DNA of 64,000 nucleotides from Sphaerochaeta pleomorpha str. Grapes (GTDB lineage Bacteria > Spirochaetota > Spirochaetia > Sphaerochaetales > Sphaerochaetaceae), in NCBI RefSeq assembly GCF_000236685.1, contig NC_016633.1, forward strand, positions 992,001-1,056,000. Direction: 5' to 3'. This document shows positions 9,661 to 18,044 of this stretch, one piece after another. The position numbers and the translations under genes are program-made. Each line of letters opens with the position of its first letter. Position 1 is the stretch's first letter. The notes under the pieces were generated by a model. It was given only the letters and a program-made list of their open reading frames with translations, was not told the DNA's origin and did no database searches.

Positions 9661-10122
9661 TTACAGATATTTGTCGACCCAGACCAGTTTTTCCAGTTCA
9701 AACCCATTCGAACGGTAGAGATCCTGAGCCCTTTCATTAGCCGGGTGCGTCACCATTGCAAAATAGACACACCCGTTTTCCTTTGCCCAAGTCTGGACAA
9801 ACGAAAGGAGTTCGGACCCCAACCCCTGGTTCCTGCATTCAGGGGATACATAGAGTTCATTCAACCAAAGGTAATCCCCGCCATTTTCCATGCCACTGCA
9901 GACATTGCCATAGGCAAAGCCTATTGCTGTCTCATCTTCTTCATAGGCGACAAAGAATATGGAGCGGCTTCCGCTTTTCATGGCGTTTCTCATTACAGCA
10001 ACAATCTCGTCGTTTGTCTTGGTATACCCGATGAATTGCATCTGTTTCTGTATCAGCGTTACCACATGCGGAAAATCGGCAATCTCGAGGGTCTGCCGGT
10101 AGGGTAGTATCGAATAATTCAT
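9661..10122 (-). CDS. GNAT-family N-acetyltransferase
   Basis: A 153-residue single-domain GNAT. The acetyl-CoA-binding motif A reads VSPECRNQGLGSELL, preceded by the beta-4 strand LWLNELY and followed by the usual YRSNGFELEKL end. It has a strong AAGGAG ribosome-binding site and lies 16 bases downstream of another GNAT, as the last gene of a five-gene operon (radical SAM aminomutase, two ATP-grasp ligases, two GNATs). From context it could acetylate the product of the ligases or the epsilon-amine of a beta-lysine moiety. It is shorter than, and not obviously related to, the beta-lysine acetyltransferase AblB. Substrate not determinable. Confidence 0.75.
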   Translation of the reverse strand: MNYSILPYRQTLEIADFPHVVTLIQKQMQFIGYTKTNDEIVAVMRNAMKSGSRSIFFVAYEEDETAIGFAYGNVCSGMENGGDYLWLNELYVSPECRNQGLGSELLSFVQTWAKENGCVYFAMVTHPANERAQDLYRSNGFELEKLVWVDKYL

Positions 10123-10138
10123 ACAGTCTCCTTGTTTC

Positions 10139-10621
10139 TCAGAGCGCTTTTACATACAGCAGTTTGTTATCGCCAGGGGCATAGTAGTCCTTGAGCTCTG
10201 CTTCCAGCATATACCCATTGCGCTCATAAAAGGAACGGGTTGGAACATACAGCGGGGTGGAAGATGTCTCGATATAGACCCGAGTCCCTCCCCTCTTTGC
10301 TATCTCACGCTCACTGCAGTTGAGCAATTCCGTACCCAGTCCTTTGCCCCGAAAATCATTGTCAACGGCGATCCAATAGAGGTCGAAACTTGATTGGGTT
10401 CCTGGAATCGGGCCGAAACAGGTATATCCCAAGACCTTTCCGTTCTGCTCGGAGAATTGGAAGAAATACCCGCACTCCTCCCCTTTTTCCAGGCGTTCCT
10501 CAACCAAAGAAACCCCAACCTGCTGCTCTTGCCCGTTAAAGAATCCGGAGCCCTTTAAAATGGAAGCGACTGCATCTATATCGGAAAAAACGGGTTGCTC
10601 CCGGAAACTACTAGTATCCAT
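10139..10621 (-). CDS. GNAT-family N-acetyltransferase
   Basis: A 160-residue GNAT with motif A at VDNDFRGKGLGTELLN and C-terminal SFYERNGYMLEAEL. An AAGGA ribosome-binding site precedes ATG 10621, and its first 11 bases overlap the end of the upstream ATP-grasp gene, so the two are translationally coupled. This tight coupling to a ligase suggests a direct functional link, such as acetylating or capping the ligase product. It is quite different in sequence from the next GNAT gene, so it is not a recent duplicate. Substrate unknown. Confidence 0.75.
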   Translation of the reverse strand: MDTSSFREQPVFSDIDAVASILKGSGFFNGQEQQVGVSLVEERLEKGEECGYFFQFSEQNGKVLGYTCFGPIPGTQSSFDLYWIAVDNDFRGKGLGTELLNCSEREIAKRGGTRVYIETSSTPLYVPTRSFYERNGYMLEAELKDYYAPGDNKLLYVKAL

Positions 10622-11588
10622 ATATACATCCTTGGATAATCTGTTCGATCATTGCATTGTAGGGAAACCCGGCACGCTCACAGGCAGCAGTAAAACCGCT
10701 ATCCGATGCTATGCAGGGGTTCATATTGACTTCAAGCACGAAAGGATTACCCTGCGAATCAACTCTGAAATCGACCCGGGCATACCCTTTGGCTCCAAAG
10801 AGAGTCCAGCATTGGAGGCTCAATTCCTTGAGCCTGGAAAGGAGGCTTTCATCGGAAAGGGGGAAATCAAAGGTTCTCTTCGTGTGGGTATAGGCAAAGG
10901 AATCTTCTTCCCATTTGGCCTCATAGCCGGCAATTTCCGGTTTCCCCTCAGGATAATCCAAAAACACCATCTCAGCTGGAGGCAACACAGTGGGGACCCC
11001 GTCGACTGACCAGATGGAGATATTGAATTCCCGTCCTTCAATGAATTGTTCTGCGAAAAAGGGCCCACCTTCTTTCGTTGCAAGAACCTGCAACAAGGCC
11101 TTTGGGGAAGAAAAGGTCTGAATTGAGTTATCATTGATCCCTACCGAAGCCTCTTCTGCCACAGGTTTAATAATGAGTGGCATTCCCATTAAATCAGAAA
11201 TATTGCCAGTATCCTGTACTGCAACCCAGAGGGGAGTGGGAATCGAGGAACGTTCCATTAGTTGCTTGGCCAACAATTTATCAGAGGAAAGGAACATCCC
11301 TTTCGGGCCACATCCTGTATAGGGAATGTGCATGGTTTCAAAAAATTCAGGGGCAAGGTGGAGCAAACTGCTCCCTGAGAGAGTCTCCACAAGATTGAAG
11401 ATTACAGCAGGGAGTTTTGCCTCAAGTTGTTCTTTCATTACCTTGAAATCGAGTGAAAACTCAAGCTGGTCAACCTGATGACCGAGGCAAGACAACGCAA
11501 AGGATACCTGCTCGACCTCGAGCAGGGTATCCAATTCGTCTTTCGTTGGGTGATCAAAGAGTTTATCATGGACAACCAATACATTCAT
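10611..11588 (-). CDS. ATP-grasp ligase, D-Ala-D-Ala-ligase-like (paralogue B)
   Basis: A 325-residue ATP-grasp enzyme. It shares PYTGC, KPVAEEASVGI, AEQFIEGREF, YEAKW, KGYARVDFRVD and LEVNMNP with the ligase at 8667-9656, marking the two as paralogues. The ATG at 11588 overlaps the previous gene's TGA by one base (TGATG), so the two ligases of this operon are made together. Two consecutive ATP-grasp enzymes usually imply two successive ATP-dependent amide-bond formations. I see no evidence that it makes D-Ala-D-Ala for the cell wall, since no mur, ddl or mra genes are nearby. Confidence 0.77.
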   Translation of the reverse strand: MNVLVVHDKLFDHPTKDELDTLLEVEQVSFALSCLGHQVDQLEFSLDFKVMKEQLEAKLPAVIFNLVETLSGSSLLHLAPEFFETMHIPYTGCGPKGMFLSSDKLLAKQLMERSSIPTPLWVAVQDTGNISDLMGMPLIIKPVAEEASVGINDNSIQTFSSPKALLQVLATKEGGPFFAEQFIEGREFNISIWSVDGVPTVLPPAEMVFLDYPEGKPEIAGYEAKWEEDSFAYTHTKRTFDFPLSDESLLSRLKELSLQCWTLFGAKGYARVDFRVDSQGNPFVLEVNMNPCIASDSGFTAACERAGFPYNAMIEQIIQGCIYGY

Positions 11589-12574
11589 CAAGCCGATTCC
11601 TTGAGAATCCTAGCCATTGCCGATTCCATTATCCTTTCGATGAGCTGTCTATAATCGACTCCGGAGAGCCTGCAAAGGATGGGTAGGTCGGAATCAACCG
11701 GATTCAAGCCCGCAAGCGGATTCACTTCCAGAAAGTTCACCCTTCCCTGCCCATCTGCCTTCAAATCGATTCGCCCGCCATCCCGGCAGCCTAGTGCCCT
11801 CCAAGCCCCAAGGGCTACGTTCTCACATTCCCTGGCAAGGTCACCCTCAATCAGATTGTATCTTGCATAATGCAGGTACTCCTGTTTTGTCTTATAGGAA
11901 TATACACCCTCATCGCTCTGTGGATCGACAACGATTTCCATAACGGCTACGCAACAAGCCTGTTCCCCGGTTCCGGTAATACCAACGGTAAATTCCCGGC
12001 CCTCAAGGTACGTCTCTGCCAGAACCGGTTGCCCGAAATCCCGAAGCAGGCGAATCGCTTCCCTTTGCAGGGAAGTGTTGTCACGCACGATGGAACTGGC
12101 ACTGATTCCCATGCCTGTACCACCGCCAACCGGTTTAAGGAAGAGGGGAAAGGGCAAATGCATTCGTTCGAGGTCTTTCTCCTTTTCGATAACCAAGTAT
12201 TCGGGAGTCGGTACCCCACTTTTCTGAACAACTGCCTTGGTCATCCCCTTATGGAGGGCAAGGGCCAAAACCAGTGCATCGGAAAACACATGGGGTATAG
12301 AATAAGCATCGAGCAACGCAGGGATCTGAGCCTCCCGGCCCAGACCATAGAGCCCCTCGGCTATATTGAAAACAAGGTCACATCGCTTTCCTTCTGCCAG
12401 AAACTGTACAAGGTGCTTGATGTTTCCGATCCTGACTGTCTCAAAGCCAAGGCTTCTGAGTGAATCATCGATCGCATCGATGGTCTGCAGGTTGTCAAAT
12501 TCTGCGACTTTCTCCAGGGCAAAGCCCTGCTGAAGATAGTCATCTTTCAAGTCATAGGTTATTCCAACCAGCAT
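11588..12574 (-). CDS. ATP-grasp ligase (third, more divergent member of the cluster)
   Basis: A 328-residue protein with an ATP-grasp core: LFLKPVGGGTGMGIS (ATP lysine and glycine-rich loop), AETYLEGREFTVGI and DGGRIDLKAD...FLEVNPLAGLNP. The glycine-rich loop and the C-terminal NPLAGL differ from the two other ligases here, so it probably uses a different acceptor. The start ATG 12574 sits one base after the stop of the aminomutase gene; the frame is open further upstream, but those residues lie inside the aminomutase gene and do not look like ATP-grasp sequence. It may use the beta-amino acid made by the aminomutase as a substrate (inference). Confidence 0.75.
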   Translation of the reverse strand: MLVGITYDLKDDYLQQGFALEKVAEFDNLQTIDAIDDSLRSLGFETVRIGNIKHLVQFLAEGKRCDLVFNIAEGLYGLGREAQIPALLDAYSIPHVFSDALVLALALHKGMTKAVVQKSGVPTPEYLVIEKEKDLERMHLPFPLFLKPVGGGTGMGISASSIVRDNTSLQREAIRLLRDFGQPVLAETYLEGREFTVGITGTGEQACCVAVMEIVVDPQSDEGVYSYKTKQEYLHYARYNLIEGDLARECENVALGAWRALGCRDGGRIDLKADGQGRVNFLEVNPLAGLNPVDSDLPILCRLSGVDYRQLIERIMESAMARILKESA

Positions 12575-12575
12575 A

Positions 12576-13709
12576 TCAATTCTCTGTGCCCTCTTCGGCA
12601 CGGTCGGGATAGGCAAAGACCCTTCCCTCATAATTGCGAAGATACAGGTTGCCTGCATCATGGCCTACTTCATACTCAGGGAGAATAGGCACCTTGCCTC
12701 CGCCTCCCGGGGTATCGATTACATACTGGGGAATGGCATATCCACTGGTAAAACCCCTGAGGCCATGGATCAATTCCTTGCCTTTGGCTACCGTAGTGCG
12801 GAAATGTGCCGATCCTGATATTGGGTCACACTGGAAAAGGTAATAGGGTTTGACGCGCACTTTCAGCAGCTGGTGGTAGAGCTCAGTCAAGGTCTCGACC
12901 GAGTCATTCACTCCCTTGAGCAACACGGACTGGCTTCCCATGACTACCCCGGCGTCAGCAAGGTTGTTGAAGGCCTTTGCCGATTCTTCGGTTATCTCAT
13001 CGGGATGCGTGCAATGCACACTCAAATAAAGCGGTTTGAAACGCTTGAGAATCTTCAGCAACTGAGGCGTTATTCTTTGAGGCAGTACGACAGGGACCTT
13101 TGTTCCTATCCTCACCATCTCGATATGTGGGATGGAAAAGATTTCAGTAAGCAGATACTCGATTCGTTCGTCGGATAAGGTAAGGGGGTCTCCTCCGCTG
13201 ATGACGACATCGCGGATTACCGGGGTATTCCTGATATATTCGATTGCTTCCTTCCAATGCTTTTCCAAAGCCTCGGAATGTCCACCGACAAGTCTGGACC
13301 GGGTACAATACCGGCAATAGACCGAGCAAAAGCTTGTAGTCAGGAAAAGCACCCTGTCAGGATACCGGTGAACAATTCCCGGAACCGGACTGGTATTCTC
13401 TTCATGGAGGGGATCGTCACTTTCACCCTCACAGGTAAAGGATTCCCTGATAGAAGGTATGACGGTTTTCCGTAATGCGCTGTTTTGGTCTTGGAGGTTG
13501 ATGAGACTTAAATAGTAGGGAGTTACTGAAAAGGGAAATTGGGTGACTGAAAGTTCAAGGGCTTGCCGTTCTTCCAAAGTCAGGTCAATATATCTTGTAA
13601 TTTGTTCAAGGGTGGTAATTCTATGGGAAAGTTGCCAGTGCCAATCGTTCCACTCTTGGTTTGTCGCGTCCGGGAAAAAGGCCTTCCTGAACTGTTTGGT
13701 TTTGTTCAT
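12576..13709 (-). CDS. KamA-family radical SAM protein, lysine 2,3-aminomutase-like
   Basis: A PLP- and SAM-dependent radical enzyme of the lysine 2,3-aminomutase family (family knowledge). Counting from ATG 13709 (377 residues), the [4Fe-4S] cysteines are C128, C132 and C135 (FCSVYCRYC), the PLP lysine is K339 in PGGGGK, and the two aspartates that hold the substrate side-chain amine in clostridial lysine aminomutase are present as D295 (QCDPISG) and D332 (VIDTPGG). This agrees with lysine rather than glutamate as substrate. The C-terminal Cys-rich tail of clostridial enzymes is absent. The frame continues 72 codons upstream to 13925, but that part has no family similarity; the 13709 start gives motif positions matching characterised enzymes. 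It heads an operon of two ATP-grasp ligases and two GNATs. Confidence 0.85.
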   Translation of the reverse strand: MNKTKQFRKAFFPDATNQEWNDWHWQLSHRITTLEQITRYIDLTLEERQALELSVTQFPFSVTPYYLSLINLQDQNSALRKTVIPSIRESFTCEGESDDPLHEENTSPVPGIVHRYPDRVLFLTTSFCSVYCRYCTRSRLVGGHSEALEKHWKEAIEYIRNTPVIRDVVISGGDPLTLSDERIEYLLTEIFSIPHIEMVRIGTKVPVVLPQRITPQLLKILKRFKPLYLSVHCTHPDEITEESAKAFNNLADAGVVMGSQSVLLKGVNDSVETLTELYHQLLKVRVKPYYLFQCDPISGSAHFRTTVAKGKELIHGLRGFTSGYAIPQYVIDTPGGGGKVPILPEYEVGHDAGNLYLRNYEGRVFAYPDRAEEGTEN

Positions 13710-14098
13710 CGAGGCACTGTTGTGCGACCTCGGAACAACCCGATTCCAACTCGTCTGGAGATCATTCGAAGACGTACTCGAGAGCACGTCCCCCCGTGTA
13801 AGCGGAGGCTCCTCTTCATCAATAGCAACTACTTGTCTAGTATTGAATTGATCCACGATACACTTCCTTCGATCGCGGTAACCTGAGTCCTTGTTGTCGT
13901 ACCGGAACCAGGTCCCGTAAAACATCTCAGTTATCTTTGTCGCGATTGTAACACTATTACAAAAAAACTACACTCAGCTAACCATTCTTTTTGAAAAAAA
14001 AGTATAAATTCAGAAAAGAAACCAGACTCCCAGCATAGGCAAACCCAAAACTTGAACAAGGACTGACCAAATGCCCCTGAGCACTTCAAACATCCCGT
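13710..14098. other. Long leader / intergenic region upstream of the aminomutase operon
   Basis: No convincing gene. On the minus strand, 13710-13925 is in frame with the aminomutase but has atypical codon use and no similarity to KamA proteins. It can instead fold into several short stems, for example CCTCCG/CGGGGG and GACGT/ACGTC near 13780-13830, so a structured 5' leader is possible. A perfect inverted repeat TTGTAA-CACTA-TTACAA lies at 13946-13962 and could be an operator or part of the promoter. No clear terminator for the gene ending at 14099 was found. Confidence 0.35.
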
Positions 14099-16813
14099 TT
14101 ACCAGGGCAAGGCAGGGGTAATTCCTGTCTGGAATAAGCCTGCTATCCCCACAAACCCTTTCATGTCCCCCGTTGCAGTGCTCACGCTCAAACCAATATA
14201 TGGCATGAATACCGCAGAGGAACCCATTACTATTTCAAAGGAAAGTTTGGCACTGACATACACGTCTTCTTCCCAGCTTACCTCTCCCTCTTGCAAATAG
14301 ATTGCACTTTGCCCGGCAAACGACAGCCCCATTGCAGTCAATCCGCCATACGGGACCGGTTGGTCGAACAAGCCGAGGGGAATCTGGTAGCGCAAGGACA
14401 GCAAGGCCTTTGCCTTTCCGTCTTTCTGCCCATACACAGAACCGTCGAAAGGCAAATAGGAATTGAGGCTCCCGGTATTGGTTGCCAACATGTCGATTGC
14501 CAAAGCCACATTCTGGTGCGTCTTAAAAACCTGCAACGCAGAAAAAAAGCCACCAAAGGGGCGGTACAACCATGCATTTTGCGAGGTATCGAAAAGACCA
14601 ACGATTCCCGCATAGGCAGAAAAAGAAGTAGCCCCAAAGAAATCCTTTGGATCTGAACGTGCACTGATTTGGTAGGAAGTTTGCAAAGCAGAGCCTAGAC
14701 GTAGGGTATCGGGACGGGATATGAATGAAAATGCCAAGTTGGAGGATACCTGCTGAAAAGTCTTGACCCCGGTTCGCAGCCATACGGGTATGAGGGCATT
14801 CACTTCGATCAACTGCTGCCGTTTCTGATCAGTTCCATACAATTGGTTGGCAAACGCATTGCATAAGAGAGAATAGGGACCGGGGGTGTAGCTGTATTCG
14901 AAACGCAAGAGGGGTAGCTGGGCATCAAGGCTGTAGCCTGCCTGGGCAATGAGCTGGTGTTTCCTCAACAGGCTGGTAAAATGCGACCAGACTCCCAAGG
15001 CCAAGGAGTTTCCATCATTGAGAGGAAGGGGAAGGAACAAGTTGAACCGAAGGTAATCATGATACGATTCCACATTGAAAGCCTGCAGGCCTTCACTAAT
15101 ACGTCCAGTAACACTGCTGTCTATCGAAACAGGGGCAAAGGACAGGGCGGAGAAAGGAAGGGAACAGAGTGCATACCCGTTTGCCGTATAGGTTTCATAG
15201 AAAAGCTTGTCGTCTTGCTGTACTGCCCCCAGGATAGAAAGAGAATCGAGAAGGGCCTTCTCTACGGTTTTCGACCCAATCGAAAGTCGGTACAGGCAAA
15301 AAGTGCCTGTCTCATCTGAAGAGAAAAGAAGCGTATCTTCATCAAGGAACCGGGGGTTGCGAATTTCTCCCTTGCCATATCCTACGAGAACTGTCTTTTT
15401 CCCGTTGCCATCTATTTGGATAAGAGCAGATTTTCCCCGGACAATCTCGATGGCAACCACCGAAGAGAAGTCAGCCGATAGCTGCGGTGCATAGACGCTC
15501 CCCTCTTCTGTCTCATAGAGAACAGTGATAGCACCGGTATGTTGGTCTAATGCAACCAACCGGTATCGATCGGCAACCCGCTCAATAGCTACCAAATGCT
15601 GTGCATCTGTACTCAAAGAAGGTTGATACAGTTGTTTCTTGGTAGTAATCCTGTCAAAGGAATCCGATGCCAGAGAATAGCTATAGAGGTCAGCATAACC
15701 GACAGGGGTCAAAGACAGGGATGCCGGATGGGTAGGTTCGGTCCAATACATCGAGAAGACTGCCTTCTGGCCATTTTTTGCCAAAGAAACGGCTTGGCTA
15801 TCGTAAACAGGCAATCGCGTTATAGTGCGGGGACCTTCCTGTCCATAGGAAACAAGGATCCCTCCATCATCGAGAGTCGAGGCAAAACCAAGCAACCCCT
15901 TGTCTGTGGGAAACGGAAGGAAATAGTTGCCTGGACTGTCAGGGGATAGCAAAGAATGGGTAGCCTTTTTCAATTGTGTTTCTTTCTCTTTCAGGGCAAA
16001 GGAGAAAAGCTCTTTACCGCTGTAGCCGGTCTCTTTTTTCAAGGTGTGGGAAACGCCGAGGAAAGGAAACCAGGCAAATGATGCATTTACCTTGGAGAAG
16101 AAGTCCACCCCGTAGGTTCGCATCAAATAGTCGACCATCAGGTACCCGGTCGTGTAGATACGGCCTGAGGGAGGATAGGCCGACTGATAATTTCCTTGGC
16201 TCAAACTCCACATGGCATGTTCCTGCAAGGGAGCTTCATAGGTCAGGGCAAACAGGGAGGAATCGCCTCGGCCCCCTTCTGCAAAGGCCGTCTCAGCATA
16301 GGTGGTAATTCCTTCAATCCACCAGCCATTCATAAAAGGGGTATTCATCGCCGTGACCGCAGGGCCAAAAATCTTTGCAAGATACTTTGCAGGACCAACG
16401 GGCGAAGTCAAGTGAATGTAATGGGTGACTTCATGGACAAACAAACTTTTAAGCCAATCGGAGGAACGAGATCCCAGAAACAGGTCGTCAGGACTGGTTA
16501 CAAAGAGAAAAACAGCTGAGGGAAATGGACTGTAGTACCCATTTGCCCAAGGGGTTCTCCCCGTAATGACAACGGGTATACGTTTTTGGGGAGTATAGGA
16601 TAGCAGACCGGTCAATTGTTGATATACGTCATCGGCAAAAGAAGCGACATGCTGAGCCGATTGCAAATCCACTGGTTCGAAAACCAGAACGAAATGCTGT
16701 GTCTCGATTTTCTCCCAACCAAGGTAGGGATTGTCCGAAGCATACAGCAATCCCTGTGAGAATATGAGGACCGTAAGACTAAAACACAGCCAGTATCTCA
16801 TGTTGCTTCGCAT
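14099..16813 (-). CDS. Exported HExxH metallopeptidase-like protein with beta-propeller and C-terminal beta region
   Basis: A 904-residue exported protein (counted from ATG 16813, preceded by GAGGAG and GGA) with signal peptide YWLCFSLTVLIFSQGLLYA. An N-terminal domain carries a gluzincin zinc motif, H127-E-V-T-H131 in LFVHEVTHYIH, with a likely third ligand E167 in WWIEGITTYAE, resembling the peptidase MA group. The middle third has TolB/WD40-like repeats (DLYSYSL, YRLVALD, LYRLSIG). The last third is beta-rich and ends in Trp, as outer-membrane barrels often do. A protease anchored to or inserted in the outer membrane is the best reading; its target is unknown. It sits downstream of ilvE but is separated from it by a terminator. 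Confidence 0.65.
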   Translation of the reverse strand: MRSNMRYWLCFSLTVLIFSQGLLYASDNPYLGWEKIETQHFVLVFEPVDLQSAQHVASFADDVYQQLTGLLSYTPQKRIPVVITGRTPWANGYYSPFPSAVFLFVTSPDDLFLGSRSSDWLKSLFVHEVTHYIHLTSPVGPAKYLAKIFGPAVTAMNTPFMNGWWIEGITTYAETAFAEGGRGDSSLFALTYEAPLQEHAMWSLSQGNYQSAYPPSGRIYTTGYLMVDYLMRTYGVDFFSKVNASFAWFPFLGVSHTLKKETGYSGKELFSFALKEKETQLKKATHSLLSPDSPGNYFLPFPTDKGLLGFASTLDDGGILVSYGQEGPRTITRLPVYDSQAVSLAKNGQKAVFSMYWTEPTHPASLSLTPVGYADLYSYSLASDSFDRITTKKQLYQPSLSTDAQHLVAIERVADRYRLVALDQHTGAITVLYETEEGSVYAPQLSADFSSVVAIEIVRGKSALIQIDGNGKKTVLVGYGKGEIRNPRFLDEDTLLFSSDETGTFCLYRLSIGSKTVEKALLDSLSILGAVQQDDKLFYETYTANGYALCSLPFSALSFAPVSIDSSVTGRISEGLQAFNVESYHDYLRFNLFLPLPLNDGNSLALGVWSHFTSLLRKHQLIAQAGYSLDAQLPLLRFEYSYTPGPYSLLCNAFANQLYGTDQKRQQLIEVNALIPVWLRTGVKTFQQVSSNLAFSFISRPDTLRLGSALQTSYQISARSDPKDFFGATSFSAYAGIVGLFDTSQNAWLYRPFGGFFSALQVFKTHQNVALAIDMLATNTGSLNSYLPFDGSVYGQKDGKAKALLSLRYQIPLGLFDQPVPYGGLTAMGLSFAGQSAIYLQEGEVSWEEDVYVSAKLSFEIVMGSSAVFMPYIGLSVSTATGDMKGFVGIAGLFQTGITPALPW

Positions 16814-16857
16814 TTGGTTCCAAACTCCTCGATGTAACTGTACTACAGGTTGTGCAC

Positions 16858-16888
16858 AAAAAAAACCCTGTCCAACAAAGGGACAGGG
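16858..16888 (-). terminator. Rho-independent terminator after ilvE
   Basis: A perfect 8-bp stem (CCCTGTCC/GGACAGGG) with a 7-base loop, followed on the minus strand by a run of eight T. It begins about 20 bases after the ilvE stop, so it ends the ilvE transcript and separates it from the peptidase-like gene downstream. Confidence 0.88.
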
Positions 16889-16909
16889 CAAGTGAATGTA
16901 TATTTTCAA

Positions 16910-17935
16910 CTAGACGATGGTATGGATCCAGCCCTCAGGGGCTGGGATTCTTCCCATCTGGATCCCGGTAAGCGTATCATAGAGTTTCTGGATAACAGGA
17001 CCCATCTTCTCCTCCCCGCTGGGGAACGTAATCTCACCTTTGGCTGTCTTTATGGAATATACCGGGGAGATTACGGCAGCTGTGCCACATAAGCCGCATT
17101 CGGCAAACGAGGAAACCTCAGAAAGTGGAACTGCGCGCTCCTCTGTCTCCAGATGAAGATAATCACGGGCAACCTGCATCAAGGAACGTCGGGTTATGGA
17201 AGGAAGGATGGTTTTACTTTTGGGAGTTACGACCTTTCCGTCTTTAGTCACAAATATGAAATTTGCACCGCCGGTCTCTTCAACCAGTGTATGGGTGGCA
17301 GCATCGAGGAACATATTCTCGGCAAACCCGTTCTTATGGGCAACATGGCCTGCATACAGGCTCATGGCGTAGTTCAACCCCGCCTTGATATGGCCAGTCC
17401 CATTCGGGGCAGCTCGGTCATAATCACTGACTTGCAGTCTCAAAGGTTTGACACCTCCTTTGAAATACGGGCCGACAGGGGTACAGAACATCCTGAAGGT
17501 ATATTCAGGGGAAGGGGCAACCCCGATTACAGGCCCACTACCAAAGAGGAAGGGCCGTATGTACAAGGTTGCACCACTGCCGTAAGGAGGTACATAGGCG
17601 GCATTGGCTTTGACTACTTTCTCCAACGCATCGATAAAGCGTTCGTTGGGAAACGAGGGCATGAGCAAACGCTGGGTAGTCTCAGTCATTCGTTGGGCAT
17701 TCATGTCGGGACGGAAGGTTACGATATGCCCATCCTCGGTTGTGTAGGCTTTGAGGCCTTCAAAGCAGGTCTGGGAATATTGAAGCACGCCGGCACTTTC
17801 GCTTATGGTTACATCAGCTTCGCCAATCATGGCTCCATCGTCCCATGATCCATTACGCCAATAAGAAACATATCGGCTATCTGTTTTCATGTAGGCAAAG
17901 CCCAGATTACCCCAATCGATGTTTTTCTTTTCCAT
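16910..17935 (-). CDS. ilvE: Branched-chain amino acid aminotransferase
   Basis: A fold-type IV PLP aminotransferase of 341 residues, which transfers the amino group between glutamate and the keto acids of Leu, Ile and Val. Landmarks are GHIKAGLNYAMSLYA with the PLP lysine, FLDAATHTLVEETGGANFIFV and the C-terminal SFAECGLCGTAAVISPVYSI, all typical of the larger BCAT type II group. A strong GGAG site precedes ATG 17935. It is monocistronic as judged by the following terminator. No other branched-chain biosynthesis genes are nearby. Confidence 0.9.
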   Translation of the reverse strand: MEKKNIDWGNLGFAYMKTDSRYVSYWRNGSWDDGAMIGEADVTISESAGVLQYSQTCFEGLKAYTTEDGHIVTFRPDMNAQRMTETTQRLLMPSFPNERFIDALEKVVKANAAYVPPYGSGATLYIRPFLFGSGPVIGVAPSPEYTFRMFCTPVGPYFKGGVKPLRLQVSDYDRAAPNGTGHIKAGLNYAMSLYAGHVAHKNGFAENMFLDAATHTLVEETGGANFIFVTKDGKVVTPKSKTILPSITRRSLMQVARDYLHLETEERAVPLSEVSSFAECGLCGTAAVISPVYSIKTAKGEITFPSGEEKMGPVIQKLYDTLTGIQMGRIPAPEGWIHTIV

Positions 17936-18044
17936 ACTCCTATCCTTTTGGCCAAAAGAAGGCCCAGAAAACTATAATTGGATAAGAGTGTAGCACCAAG
18001 CGTTGCAAAAATCTATTTCCTTATGCATAAAATGCAAATTTATT

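Noticed and set aside
8667-12574. Calling the three ATP-grasp genes D-Ala-D-Ala ligases for the cell wall
   Set aside because: Only the general fold is shared; three copies beside an aminomutase and GNATs, with no mur or ddl context, argue for a different product.
13710-13925. In-frame 72-codon N-terminal extension of the aminomutase
   Set aside because: No similarity to KamA proteins and odd codon use; starting at 13709 puts the cysteine, PLP-lysine and aspartate motifs at the positions seen in characterised enzymes.
13710-13940. Lysine riboswitch or T-box in the aminomutase leader
   Set aside because: Tempting because of the lysine link, but the conserved L-box core and the T-box GGTGGNACCGCG-type motif were not found by eye.
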